A stretch of 64,000 bases of DNA from Welwitschia mirabilis (taxonomy: Eukaryota; Gnetophyta; Gnetopsida; Welwitschiales). A program made the translations under genes and the position numbers. Location of the stretch: assembly GCA_051453625.1 (NCBI GenBank), contig JBOZIK010000001.1, forward strand, positions 97,819,700 to 97,883,699. The letters are read 5' to 3'. Positions within the stretch are counted from its first letter, which is position 1; each line of letters opens with the position of its first letter. Below the pieces are notes generated by a model that saw only the letters and a list, made by a program, of their open reading frames with translations, was not told the DNA's origin and ran no database searches. Shown here in pieces: positions 9,732-21,408 of this stretch.

Positions 9732-10326
9732 TGATGTAGATCCAATGTACAAACATCCCAAAATCACTTTTGGGATTGGGTATCCAACAAGGAACAGAAA
9801 AGAAATAAGAAATACACAGAAAAACAAAGTATTGGAGGCAATGAAAAAGTCACTACATATTAATAGTACAAAAAGTATAGGCTTACAAGTTGAAATCACA
9901 TTCTGTAGAGATTCCACTATGTCCCTTCAACAATGGCTTCCAACGCCTCACTCCAGCTTCTCTCACTTCTGTCACTCTAATGTGTTTAAACGTACCACTC
10001 TCTTATATTTGTAAGGCTTCAAGAAAAAATTTAATCATGCAAAAATCCTCTGATTTTATTCCTGTTAGAAATAGCTTTCTAAATATAGCATATTTCTAAA
10101 TAAAGCATATTGAAACTCTCTTCTCAATATACTATAAGTACCTTCTAAATAAAGCATACTGTGGCTTCCTTTTAAATAAATTATACTGTAACATATTTCG
10201 AACATGGTAATTACACCTGGCTGTCTTCATTTTCCATATAATACCCCAAACTAATGCAAACTCATTTTAATTTTATTTTCCGAGGATGTTCTTGTGCTAG
10301 TCTTCTAATCCATCTAGACCCTCACA
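9732..10326 (-). repeat. gypsy 5' LTR
   Basis: About 595 bp starting TGTGAGGGTCTAG and ending CTACATCA on the minus strand, directly before the primer binding site. It holds short near-repeats (TGCTTTATTTAGAA twice, 10070-10160) and a TATA-like ATATAAGAGAG near 10005. No second copy was found in the window, so the start is inferred from TG and context. Confidence 0.65.
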
Positions 10327-10806
10327 TTTCGGTTCTACAGAAATAGTAGTAGCAGTAAAAAGTTATTTAGTGCAAATTTTATCTTCATGTTTCACACATA
10401 AGACGTTGACATATTTGTTCTCTGTTTCTACACATCGATGTTTTACAAAGGTAAGTCTTAGGAAAGATGATGAAAACAAACGTATTTGCCCTTTGTTTCT
10501 TGATTTCTGTTACACTACTATGTAGGTTGCTTTTCTCTTGACAATTCACTTCAAAGGCAGATGCCTTGGGGTATAATCATTGGAAAGGATCTAAGAGATG
10601 CTAGCATATCAATGGTTCAAAATTAAGAACTCATAATATTGATGAAATCATTATCTTGGCAATTAAGTAATAGGTAAATCCTGGACTAGATAATGCTAGT
10701 TTTAAGTGACAACATTTATAACTTTTAAGAAGTTATGTAAAATCTGCCACGTGCTTTCAGTTTGTTTCTAATAAATAGCTGAAAGTCTGCTCTAATTCTT
10801 TTCCAG
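10327..10806 (+). other. intron sequence upstream of MTN exon
   Basis: The region ends in a pyrimidine-rich TTCTTTTCCAG acceptor at 10796-10806 just before the nucleosidase exon. No upstream exon of that gene could be found here or in the preceding 10 kb, which is occupied by retrotransposons. Confidence 0.65.
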
Positions 10807-11004
10807 GGTGCTGCAGTTTCTTATGTAGCTGAGCTATTTTCCATTCCAGCTATATTTCTCAAAGCTGTTACGGATGTGGTTGATGGAGAGAGACCAACAG
10901 CCGAGGAGTTCCTCTCAAATTTGAATACTGTGTCACAAGCAATGGAGGAAATAGTTACTAAGGTTATAGAATACATAAATGGCAAAACACTATCCAGCCT
11001 CTAG
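10807..11004 (+). CDS. MTN: 5'-methylthioadenosine nucleosidase, terminal exon
   Basis: The exon encodes 65 residues from GAAVSYVAELFSIPAIFLKA to a TAG stop at 11002-11004, without interruption. It matches the C-terminal part of plant MTA/SAH nucleosidases (MTN1/MTN2 type): the GAAV.YVA helix, KAVTDVVDGERPTAEEFL with the catalytic aspartate at exon codon 23, and a TKVIEYINGK tail. These enzymes hydrolyse 5'-methylthioadenosine to adenine and methylthioribose in the cytosolic methionine salvage (Yang) cycle. The intron phase is 0 and the acceptor is CCAG|GGT. The upstream exons with the other catalytic residues are not in the window. Either the preceding intron exceeds 10 kb and contains the gypsy and copia elements, or this is a duplicated gene fragment. 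Intact coding among decayed repeats favours a live or recently live gene. Confidence 0.85.
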   Translation, partial: GAAVSYVAELFSIPAIFLKAVTDVVDGERPTAEEFLSNLNTVSQAMEEIVTKVIEYINGKTLSSL

Positions 11005-11720
11005 CAAGCAACATTTCCTTGGAGTCTGTTGGATTTCACTCTTGTATATCCATTTCAGTTTCTTGTAACGATTTCAGGCTGACTTGAGGCTTCTGCAAAG
11101 CATCAACTGAAATTTTATGGTCAACATAAGCCTTTCCCTGACAAAGGACCTTGTTTCCACTATCTCAGGTAAGGATTCATAAACATAGAACCTCGAAAAA
11201 ACCTGTACATGTTTGTATTGACACATCGCTGCAGCTTGCACTGTGATGTTTGAAAATTAAGGAAACATTTTATTTATGACATTATTAGAATAACAATTGT
11301 CCTTGTTGCATTCTTAGCACGTTTCCCAAATCATCCATGACTACAAGCTTGTTTGGAATCTATTTATATATTTTAAAATTTTGCAGAACACAGTTACAGT
11401 GTTTATTTAATGTGCAGGTAAGTTTGATTACCTTTCATTCCTTGGATTTAACTGTGCATGTATTTCATGGTTTGAACTCTTTCCTACCATTCTGGTCAAA
11501 GTCTGAAATTAAGCTATAAATTATGACCTAATCCTGGAAGGTGGTTACTAGTAATTCGTCTGTATTCTCCTATTATATCCTGTGTAGCATCCAGCATGGT
11601 ATTTACACCTACCTGATCTGATGAAATAATCAATCCATGGGCTCCACTAAATACCAAGTTTCTGTTGTGAAGCCTTTTCTGGGACCTAGTCCTCTGATTC
11701 AGTATCAAAACAGTTGGCAT
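11005..11720 (+). other. probable 3' UTR/downstream region of the MTN exon
   Basis: No coding signal. A good splice-donor consensus CTCAG|GTAAGG lies at 11164-11174 and another CAG|GTAAGT near 11415-11422, so a 3'-UTR intron is possible. There is no clear poly(A) signal cluster that I would commit to. Confidence 0.4.
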
Positions 11721-13480
11721 TATATGATGGGAACTTTCTATGACTTAACTGCCCAAAACAATGCTAGCTCTTCCAGCATAGTCTCACTCTTGATGGCTGT
11801 ATTTAATGGTAAATGAGAAGGCATTTGTCATTTCACAAGTTTTGTGAAAACTGACTTCACAAATGTACGATTCTTGAGCCTATATAGCTCTTCCGAAATA
11901 CAAAAAGGAAGCATTACATGATGTGGGAAAAAAGGGCAAGTCAAGCATTATTTGTCATCTAGATAGGAGTAGGTAAGGCAAATTTTCCAAGATTGTTATA
12001 AGAGCAACTTCAGTCACATTGGAGACTATATAAGAAGGATTTGCAGAAGGTGTTGCAGATCTAAATACTCAAAATAGACTTTGAATCCCTCATGTTAAGG
12101 ATTTAGAGAGTATCAATAAGTTTGTTATTAAAGTCCAAGAGATTGTAAGTGGCCTCTGAGTAGCAAGCAAAGCTTGATAAATTGAGATAGTTTCAGGAGG
12201 TTTTGAAAAGTCTCCTCTAATTATTTGATCTTATTGTAATGATAAACTTGTAAGCACATCTTAACAGCTGTGATCAAAGTGTAACCAATCATGAAATATA
12301 TCAAATTCAATTAAGTCTATCAAAGAGAGACAATTATTTTAACGCAACAAATCCAATTTCTCCACTGAAGGGAAGATTACCAAAAAGACAAATATAGCAA
12401 AAAGGAGGAACTTGAAAACCAAAGGAAAAGAAATCCTAAGAAGGCACACTGAAACTATTAATAAATCTGGACCACATTGAAGGTGTGTGATAAAATGAAA
12501 AGACAAAAAGACAAGATATATGATAAGAAAAGAAAAAGACTCAAGCATGAGCAAAACCTCTTCCTGGTTGAGGAAATTGTTCATTCATGGATGTGAACAT
12601 CCTGAAAGTTGACTATAATATTTTTCTTATAAATTCCTGTTCCAATAGAATATAAAGGATTATTTAATAGTCATTCAAAGTACCTCTTGGTTGGAAATTA
12701 GATGTGAAAGGTGTGGCATTAGGATAAGTATTTTAATAGTTTAAAAAAGGAAAAATCATACATGAAAATTATCATTATTTTTTTTAATTAATGTTTTCTT
12801 AGGTTTAAGAGCATTACAATTAGTATTAAAGACTTCTGAATCTTGTGGAGGAGCATTTGGTAAGGACAAAAAGGAAAGTAGGAATAGAAAATTAAGAGAG
12901 AAGAAACTAACCCAAATCTAAGGATGGTGGTATCCTTTGAAGGGTACTCCTTAATATGTGTTATATGTGGACGTATGACGATTGGGGGTGTCCCTTGATG
13001 TGAGTTTTTGGGGTTCCTGTAGTTTAAGAGGTATTAGTAGGCTTTTTTGCAAGAAATAAAATTAAAAAATGGGAACTTTGTAATTACCCTCACATTTTTA
13101 ATAAAACACTATAGTAAATGATGATGTTTTAACATGAAATTGATTTTGTATCTTCAATAGATACTATGATTACTCATATTTATTAGAGAACATGATATTA
13201 AAGGCTAAGGTATACATAGTTGACTCAACCCATGTTTATAAGTTAGCTTTAATGTCTTTAGTTCAAACCATACAATGTGTACATGGGCTTGTGGTTCTTA
13301 CTCGTCTCTTCAATATGTGGTTGGCTGCAGGCTTTAATGTCTTAGGTATAAATCACAAACAAGATCTAAAAATTTGGTGGCTAGGTCCCAGGAAGGCAAG
13401 GGCTACCTATGGTTTTTGATGTGGCTAAGCAAACCAGTAATCTTGGCAAGTGCATGTAGTGTCATTCTTAAGATAAGAAC
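11721..13480. other. no gene recognised
   Basis: AT-rich sequence without supported coding. The segment 11990-12300 (GAGACTATATAAGAAGG near 12022) has the look of an LTR promoter region, but neither LTR ends nor a second copy were found. Confidence 0.4.
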
Positions 13481-13489
13481 AAAGATAAT

Positions 13490-14205
13490 GGTTGACAACA
13501 ATGCAAGACTTGGACTCGCCACTTGACTTGGCTAGGAGAAAACCTCACTTCACGACTCAGCCTCACTCAGGAGCTAACTTGGCACAAACTCGGGAGTCAA
13601 AAAAGAGTAACTAAGGAGTCCTTTTTTTTCGCATATTAAATACAATTTCAAGTATTTCAATGACATTTTTAGATTTTCTATGCTACCTTAAGACATTTAA
13701 ATGTAAAATATATGATGCATTGAAATTTTTTATAGCATAGTTTTGTTGTAAATCATAACCATATGCAACATTTTTGTAATTTTTAACATAGAAAATTAAA
13801 GTAGAATTAAAAGCTCCAACATCCATATACCAATAGTTTCATAAAAAGGCTAGAAAGATAGGTATCCATGCTCACAGGTTGCTTTGCACTTCAAAATTTC
13901 TCTCTCCCAATTGAATATGAGTGAAACATGTGTTCGAATAGGGTAGAAATGGCTTTTTTTATGTCAAAATGATGGGGCGGACCCTATGACATGACTTGAA
14001 AAAACTATTTTTTTAAACCTTTATTTAACCACCCTAACCCACACTAACTCGCTGCGACTCGCACGACCTTGTATGAGTTGTGAGTCTCTAAGAAACTCAC
14101 TAGTTTTGGGAGCTGGCTTGCACTCAGCAAGTTTCTACTTGCTCGACTCATGAATTTAGAAAAACTCGAGACTTGACAAGTACTTGTCGAGACCCGAGGG
14201 GGTTG
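13490..14205. mobile_element. candidate non-autonomous hAT-like element with ACTCG subterminal repeats
   Basis: Both ends of this roughly 700-bp block are dense in ACTCG/CGAGT-type motifs: GACTTGGACTCGCCAC near 13508 and CTCACTCAGG near 13560 on the left; AACTCGCTGCGACTCGC near 14046, TGCTCGACTCATG near 14140 and TGTCGAGACCCGAGG near 14188 on the right. Mirrored, short, repeated subterminal motifs are typical of plant hAT elements. No open reading frame lies inside. The exact termini and 8-bp duplication were not determined. Confidence 0.4.
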
Positions 14206-15283
14206 ATGTCAACGTAATGCATGAGAAAGCCTTATAGGCCATGAATTATTTTTTTTATCACTATGATTAACCAATGAAATTTCATTACAACTGGGGTCCT
14301 CTTTTTCTTATAAAGTGGTATTCTTGTCATGTAAAGTGAGACATTCAATGTTATGCTTTGACAAATGAGATTCAAGAAAAACCATAGAAAATGTATTTTT
14401 TTTAAAGGAGAGGTGTGCTCTAGCTCCTTAGGTATAGTGTTGCAATCTTAACATACCCTTAGGCTTCATAAGAAAGTTATCTTATGAAACACTCATCCCA
14501 CATGCTCAGGGTAGGAGAAAAAGGGTTTAGAACTTCATGTTGATGCAAGCCCTCATCATAGCCATGTCATAATGGAATCAATTGATATGAGGGGATAAAA
14601 TTAGGACCAAGGGAATTCATATTCACATTAAGGAATGATGGGGGTGGAATAAGATAACGTGTTTAATGCTTGAGGAAGGTTTCGATTTTATAACTTTAGG
14701 GTTCGCGTTTTGTATTCAATGTGATATTGCTTGGTAATTCGAGGTACATTGAATCTGGCAAAGGGAGATTACTTAATCATGAAAATTAATCAAGTTGATC
14801 ATTGTTGTAGCTTTATTGTTTTCTTAGCATTTTACTTTCAAGTATCTATGTAAATTTGAATTTATTAATTAGTGAATAATCTTTAGTGTAGCTTTTGTAG
14901 GACCTAGGATCTATTGTTCTTGAGAATGCTAGTAGTGTCATGGTTTTGGTGGGAGCAACAATGAGGTTAATATTTCAAAGTTCAATCAAAGCTTAGATAA
15001 CATGTCATAGCCTACACAATAAGTATAGACTTTCACAATGACAATTCGGTAATAATTTTTGAGCAAAGGGAAAAAATGGTAATAATTTGGATCAAAGCTT
15101 AATAAATAAACAATAATTGCTAAATATCCTATTTATAGCCTTAAAATAATTAATTTGCCAAGGCTCATGCGGCCAAAATCGTAAAACATATAATATAATC
15201 ATTCAACATCCATCCACTAGATTATGGAATGGAGACGTATCTTAGTCTATATAAGAAAGGCTAAAAATGCCTAAATTAGAATC
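14206..15283. other. no gene recognised
   Basis: AT-rich, no supported feature on either strand. Confidence 0.4.
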
Positions 15284-15361
15284 ATCAAGGGGGTAACCCA
15301 CGCAAATGAAATACTTCTTGACAATCAAGGGTAACCCATGCAAATGAAATAATTCTTGACA
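15284..15361. repeat. two-copy tandem repeat, about 39-40 bp unit
   Basis: The unit ATCAAGGG(GG)TAACCCA followed by GCAAATGAAATA occurs twice, head to tail (15284-15323 and 15324-15361), with a few substitutions. A 100-N gap begins shortly after at 15377. Confidence 0.85.
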
Positions 15362-15476
15362 ATCACAACTTTTCTTNNNNNNNNNNNNNNNNNNNNNNNN
15401 NNNNNNNNNNNNNNNNNNNNNNNNNNNNNNNNNNNNNNNNNNNNNNNNNNNNNNNNNNNNNNNNNNNNNNNNNNNN

Positions 15477-18162
15477 TCTTCTCTCAGTTTTATACGTTCT
15501 CTACGTAGTGTGCTATAGCATAATAAGTAGAAGTCCTTTCACACGATTGTCCTCTCAAACCTTGGGAAAGTTATGTAGATGGGTGCAAGGGAGTAAGCTT
15601 AAGGCTACCTTCAAAGGCATGTGGATCCCTTTCGCAATAAGTTTAATCACATAGACAAGTGAGGAGAGTTGTTAGCACAGTATACAAAGCAAACGGAACA
15701 TATATTCAGTCCATGAGTAAGAAGAGCACGGCAGTTAAGACATGCATGCACCTTCTCTAGTTATCAAGTTCACACTGGCAAAAACCAACTACATTTATCA
15801 TCTAATGACATGATGGGCCTTGCAGGCCCTTAGTAGGGAATGCACCACAACAATCGTCACTTCTTTGTCCATAGCCCACCACAATTGCACATATCGTGAT
15901 AGCTTGGTGAAAGCTGTTACCTATGGATGAAACATTGATCAAGGAAAAACTAAGTTAGGTTTTAAAGATATAATTCAAATGAAGATGAAGGAAAGTTGGA
16001 ATAGCAACATTTTATCAGAGGGGCTGATATGTGTGATCTAGCTGAAACTGTGGAAGGTCGATGAACAAAGTTAGCTCAAAAGTTTGCATACAGTTACATG
16101 ATTATTCTCTTTGTAAGATATATATATATATATATAAGTCAAATCTAACTACATTATGATTATGATTAATCCACATATACCAAACTTGATGAGTAACACA
16201 TTTGTTTTTTTTTTTTTTTGTGTATTGCATTGTTTACTTCATACTAAGCTTGTACGATATATATATGTGTTCTTCCAATAGGTTATTCTCTTCTGAGTAG
16301 AAATACTAGCTTGTTATATTGTCATATTTGATATTTGCTAAGTATTTTAGCTGATATTTGTAAATTCTTATGTTTGAAATGAAACATCATATATGTTGTG
16401 AAAAATTTAAAGAGAAACCTATAACTAGCTCAATTGTCACGACTGGTGAAATCTAAATGATAAAAAAATAAATCTTGCAACGTGAAGAAATATCTATAAG
16501 CTAAAATTGATAATGTGGATTCTATATGATATTTTAAATAGTATTATGGTTTTCCATATAGATGAAGGAATGTGAAGAAATATCTTTGCATTATCTATAA
16601 GATATTTTAAATAGTATTATTGTTTTTCATATATATGCCTTGACAATTTGATTGGTTTTTCATATAGAATCCACTACTGTTGTTCACATGAAGATGGGTA
16701 ACGTAAGACATCAAACCTTATGAGGGAACCTTGTAATACAACAAAGACACTCAAACAAATATTAATGGTTGACTATCTGATGCACTAAAGATAGATATGA
16801 CATTAATAGTTGTGATACATTGTAAAACATCATTGTTAAAACTGCAATATTTAAACTTTACATTACTAAATTCTAGTTGTTGTTCACTTATTAAGGCTCG
16901 TCTCTTGAACTCATTCATGTTTGATGGCCAATGTTTTATGGTATCTAATTTGTTTGCCATAATCACTAGTTTAGGCTAATGTAAGGTAAAGTCGAAGGAT
17001 GTTAACTTATTAATGTTGATCATCTATTTTGAGTATCCTGTAACTCTTTTTTTATTTTGAGTATTTGTTGTCAACTTGCTTAAAAACACTTGCATCCTGG
17101 GGCTATTTTCGCTTTGAAGTACCTTATGTAAACTTATTACATTTTCTCACATGTGCCTATGTTCAACTTCTAATTTTTTGCTAAATCAAGCATAACATCT
17201 TTTCAACAATCTTATTGTATTAATGGCAATTGCATCAAGATAACTTATTTTCTTTTTTCTTTGAGAACCCTTGTGCTAAGGGAATTTCACCAGTGGTGTG
17301 CCAGGAGATGATGTTCTATTTCTTATATTTTCTCCCTAGTTAGATTTCCATGTTGAGGCTATATGGCAAGAAGATCAAGATATAGTTGTGATTAGTTTAC
17401 ATGTGTAGCTACGTTGGTGTAATTTTTCACATGCTTGCTTTTTGAATTTGTAACAACTTTAATGTGACATTTCATAAAAGTAAGGTTTTTTGAACTAAAG
17501 AAAGAAGAATAATGTTGTTAAGAAAATAAATATTTTTTCTATCTTTAAATGAATATTTTAAAAAAATCATTCTAAATAAATTTTGAATCATCAAGGAAAA
17601 TTTTTAATGTAGAAAGAATAAGGATCCCTTAACACAATAAATATTTTGTAAATGATAGAATCTTTATTATAATTAAGAAAATTTGTTTAAATGATTAGGA
17701 TGAATACGCTCCTGGGAAAGCAACAAAGATGCATCAAGTATTACAAAGATTTATTTTTATTAAATAAAAATATTAAAACAAACTAATGTCTGAATGTAAT
17801 ATCATAATACTATTTAAAATAAAAAATATAAATAGGATTGTGATAATATTTTGTATGTTCTTTAAAAAGTATAACCAAGATTGTTACGACATTTTATATA
17901 TTCCTTAACTTATTTGGTAAATTATGCCTTATTAATTAAAAAGAAATAATAATTACTTGAATTTAAATGTTGCTACAAGATTCAAAATATAAACAGAATA
18001 AAGGAAATAACAATAAAGGAGCTCAACGTTTGTGAATAATAAAAACCCATGTGATGTTCAAAACAAAGAAAGTTCATTTTCATTCAGAGAAGATTCGAAC
18101 CTTAATCAAGTCAAGTGAGAGTCACCAAATTAAATAGAGACTAAATTACAATCAACTCCTTA
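15477..18162. other. no gene recognised; simple repeats only
   Basis: AT-rich sequence containing a short TA microsatellite (about 16117-16135), a poly-T run near 16205-16220 and a partial local duplication around 16500-16650 (repeated GATATTTTAAATAGTATTAT). No coding sequence supported. Confidence 0.5.
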
Positions 18163-18244
18163 CATGATATTGCTTGAACTTCAAATGATGCCCCAAAATG
18201 GATCATGACATTGCTTGAACTTCAAATGATGTCCCAACATGGAT
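18163..18244. repeat. 41-bp tandem duplication
   Basis: CATGATATTGCTTGAACTTC and the following 21 bases at 18163-18203 are repeated at 18204-18244 with about three differences. Confidence 0.9.
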
Positions 18245-18280
18245 CATGATCGGAATAAGCAAAGCTAGTGTTTTTTATTG

Positions 18281-18294
18281 GGCGACATGTCGCC
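18281..18294. repeat. perfect 14-bp palindrome GGCGACATGTCGCC
   Basis: Self-complementary over its whole length. The core GCGACATG recurs at about 18352-18359. It lies 1.8 kb upstream of the hAT transposase remnant and could be part of that element's subterminal region, but no matching right end was found. Confidence 0.6.
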
Positions 18295-20085
18295 ACTTCA
18301 GGAAAAAGTTGTCGTTAGCCCAACTTTTTCAGCCACCTTATTCAAAATGTGAGCGACATGTTGCTGACCATGAAGTCACCAAACAAAAGTCGATGACCTT
18401 TTTAATTTTTTGCTTGGTTAAAAAAAAATGCGTGCGAAGGGAAGAAAAACACAAAAAGGGAGAGAAATGCTAGAGAGATCAAAATAGAGGAGAAACAGTG
18501 AACTTTTCCAAGCCTGAGGTAGAGGAAAAGACAGACTAGGGAGTGGAAAGCAGAAGTGCAGAGTAAAGTATGGTTCCTTCTTTAATCTTCCTCTTGTCAA
18601 AGAAACCAATCCAACACTTTTTGTTAGAAAACACCACTGATTTTTAGTGCATCCACTTGCTTCTTTCTGCAAATAGCTGATGCTATTTTTCAATTCTACA
18701 TATCAATCATTAATACAAATCAATGGTCCTTTTGCAACAACTTATGCTATTTATTAACATAGCTACTAATTTGGATTTAGTATGTCTCTATCCTTTCTTT
18801 CATAACTCTATTAAAAGTGAGAGGGGACATGTTGCATATATTTAAATTTGAAGGAAATCCACTAGGAATTAGGGATTATGAAGGGTCAAAGAATGTTGTT
18901 GGTTAGCAAATTTGGAAGAATAATTTTTTTAAAGAAGTTAATTTCATTTGGAAAATAAAGATGTATACTTATTCAATAAGTGAGTTGGTGGCATTTTTTT
19001 TGTTGTCAACCTTGATCTATGGTAATTGAAGAGTTTTTGCATATTAATCATAGTGTAAGACACATGAAGTATTTTAGAAAGATGCAAATCAGGGCCCTGT
19101 CTGAGCTAGTGAAGAATAGATAATGAGTATGTGCTAATTTCACTCAATCATTTTTGTGCATCTTATCCTAAAAGCATGCAAGTTGCTTAGCTGTGTTTAC
19201 ATAGTTACACTTGAGGATGCTTTGATGAGAAGTGATGTTTTGAACAAATACAACTGACATATATTGCATGCTTTAATTTTTTTCTAGGATCTCCATCCTA
19301 CTTAATTGTTGTGGAAGTTGCAATCGACAGACTCAAGTAGCAACAAGAACTTGAGAACATTCAATAATTAATGAGTTTCAACACTTTGTTCTAACAACTA
19401 TCACCTAATAATTTAGATTCTTGTCTTTATTTACATAATAAAAATTACTACTCTGCAGATATAAGAAAGCAATGCCAATTGCATTAGGTTTGTCATATGT
19501 AAGGGAACTTGAATCTCGAAAATCTTAACATTATCTTTATGCAAATAGAAATATTTGTTTAGAATACCCCTATAGGAACAATTGGTGAGTGACTTTCCCT
19601 GAGGGATAGTTAATAAAAAATGGAACAAGTAAAAGCAAGAAGTAAAGATGACAAATTTTGATAGAATCATATTCCAGTATTTGTGAAAGCAATACTACGT
19701 AACTGACATTCCTGAGTGAAGTGAAATGCAATTGAAAAGCTTGAGGAACTATGTATTTTTTTCCTTTAATTTATGTTTATTTACTTAAGTATGTTTTTCA
19801 TCCATGAAAGTGGAGCCTAGTTTTTACACATATGATCTACTATATGTCACTTTGTTGTAACTTCTAAATGATGTTATTTATTTTCTTTGAAGGCCCAAAT
19901 ATTATTAAGTTATGGACAATTCTTTCTAGTATTGAATTATTTATTTACTTGATTTTATGGATAATCCTTTTAAGTATTGAATACTTTATGTAGTTTTACG
20001 TTTGCAAAATTTTGAGTACTTACCTGTTCTTTGTTTTTTTGTTATTAATGTTGTTTACAAGACTCATTTATGTTGAGTTTTGAAG
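18295..20085. other. no gene recognised; possible 5' region of the hAT element
   Basis: AT-rich and without supported coding sequence. The terminal inverted repeat and 8-bp target duplication expected for hAT were not located. Confidence 0.4.
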
Positions 20086-21033
20086 ATGGTTCACCCTAAA
20101 GATAAAGCTTGGCAATGGTATACTTCTGGAACAAAGGCAACAAAAGTTATTTATGGGTTTTGTGGTATCCGTGTTTTTGGTGGAGTTAAACAACTGAAAT
20201 ACCATATTGCAGGCATTCTAGGGCATGATATTTACAAATGTCCTGATCTAAGAGGTGTAATTAGTGAAAAAATCAAGCAAGAATGTATGACAAAGCTTGC
20301 AGAGAAAGATAAAAGAAGAGGTGCTTTTGGACAAGCAAAGGAAATGATTGAAAAAGAAACCAAGAACAATTTCAGTATTGTTCAAATGTTCCAGGTGTGG
20401 GAGATTCACTAGCTAGTGTAGATACTTCAAGCCATTCAAGGACATTTTATGCCCCTCCTCCTTGGATTCGAAAAGGGCAAAGAGAGAATATAGATATTAT
20501 GTCAAGCCAAGCAAGTGCTCAAAGAAGCAGAAGTGGCAATGGTGGAGGATTGGGAAGTTCATCTTCTCCTTCATTAGTACAACATACATTGCACAACACT
20601 TCCCAAATGAAGAAGTTGATGCATGAAGCCAAAAAGAAAATGGTAGGATTTTGGTATTTTTCACATGTTGCTTCTTAATCCTTTTTGTTGTACTACCATG
20701 TTGGTATGTGCAATACAATGTATAAAGTAGAGCCTGATTTCAAACCGCCAACATATAGCAAGGTAAGAACAAAATTGCTTGATGAAGTTAAATTTGACAT
20801 TGATGGCATGTTGCGAAACCATTGTGAAACATGGCAAGAAAAGTGTTGCAGTTTAATGTGTGATGGTTGGGAAGACAAAAGAGGTAGAACTTTATTGAAC
20901 TTTTTGGTTGGCTTTACATATGGGATCATGTTTTTTGAAGAGCATAAATGCATCCAAGCATGTAAAGAATAGTGCATAATTATTTGGTGTTATTAGACAA
21001 TGCATTAAAGAGGGTGCAGAGAATGTTGTTCAA

Positions 21034-21156
21034 GTAAGAGTTTTTAAGATATACAATGATTATTATTTAATTTATATTTGTACAATGAGGTTAATTTATG
21101 ATTGTAATTTTTTTTAGATTAACTGACTAGAGTGTGTTAATTTTAATTTTAATCAG
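21034..21156 (+). other. intron in the hAT transposase
   Basis: GTAAGAG donor after GTTGTTCAA and AATCAG acceptor before GTTATTACA. Coding homology resumes exactly across the junction. Confidence 0.75.
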
Positions 21157-21300
21157 GTTATTACAAATAATGTAGCCACCTTTGTTGCGGCTGATTGGAT
21201 TCTTATGACTTCTTATCCGACCATTTATTGGAGACCTTGTGTTGTACATTGCCTTGATCTTGTTTTGCAAGACATAGAAAAAATTCAGTGGACTAACATG

Positions 21301-21408
21301 GTAATAAAAGAATAATCATCTTTACTTCTTTAAACTTATGACTTTATGTGTTTGGTAATAAATGAATAATCATCTTTACTTCTTTAAACTTATGACTTTA
21401 TGTGTTTG
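21301..21408 (+). repeat. 54-bp tandem duplication inside a transposase intron
   Basis: 21301-21354 and 21355-21408 are identical except for one base (AAAAG/AAATG). The duplication starts exactly at the intron's GT donor, so the intron 21301-21434 carries two donor-like GTAATA starts. Confidence 0.92.

Larger units (their letters stand above)
6700..10326 (-). mobile_element. Ty3/gypsy retrotransposon, 3'-truncated, degenerate
   Basis: Minus-strand order is 5' LTR (10326-9732), primer site, gag with zinc knuckle, aspartic protease, RT and RNase H. Integrase and the 3' LTR were not found. RT before integrase, and the specific RT/RNase H motifs, place it in Ty3/gypsy. The element lies 480 bases upstream of the nucleosidase exon at 10807, in the opposite orientation, which is consistent with an intronic insertion. 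Multiple stops and frameshifts show it is dead. Confidence 0.9.

Noticed and set aside
13192-13419. 75-codon plus-strand ORF
   Set aside because: No start context, homology or conserved motif. Length is within chance for this composition.
16751-16979. Overlapping ORFs on both strands
   Set aside because: Mirror-image frames of similar length with no recognisable domain; typical of chance.
20497-20977. Minus-strand ORFs opposite the hAT transposase
   Set aside because: Shadows of the plus-strand coding region, which carries the conserved motifs.
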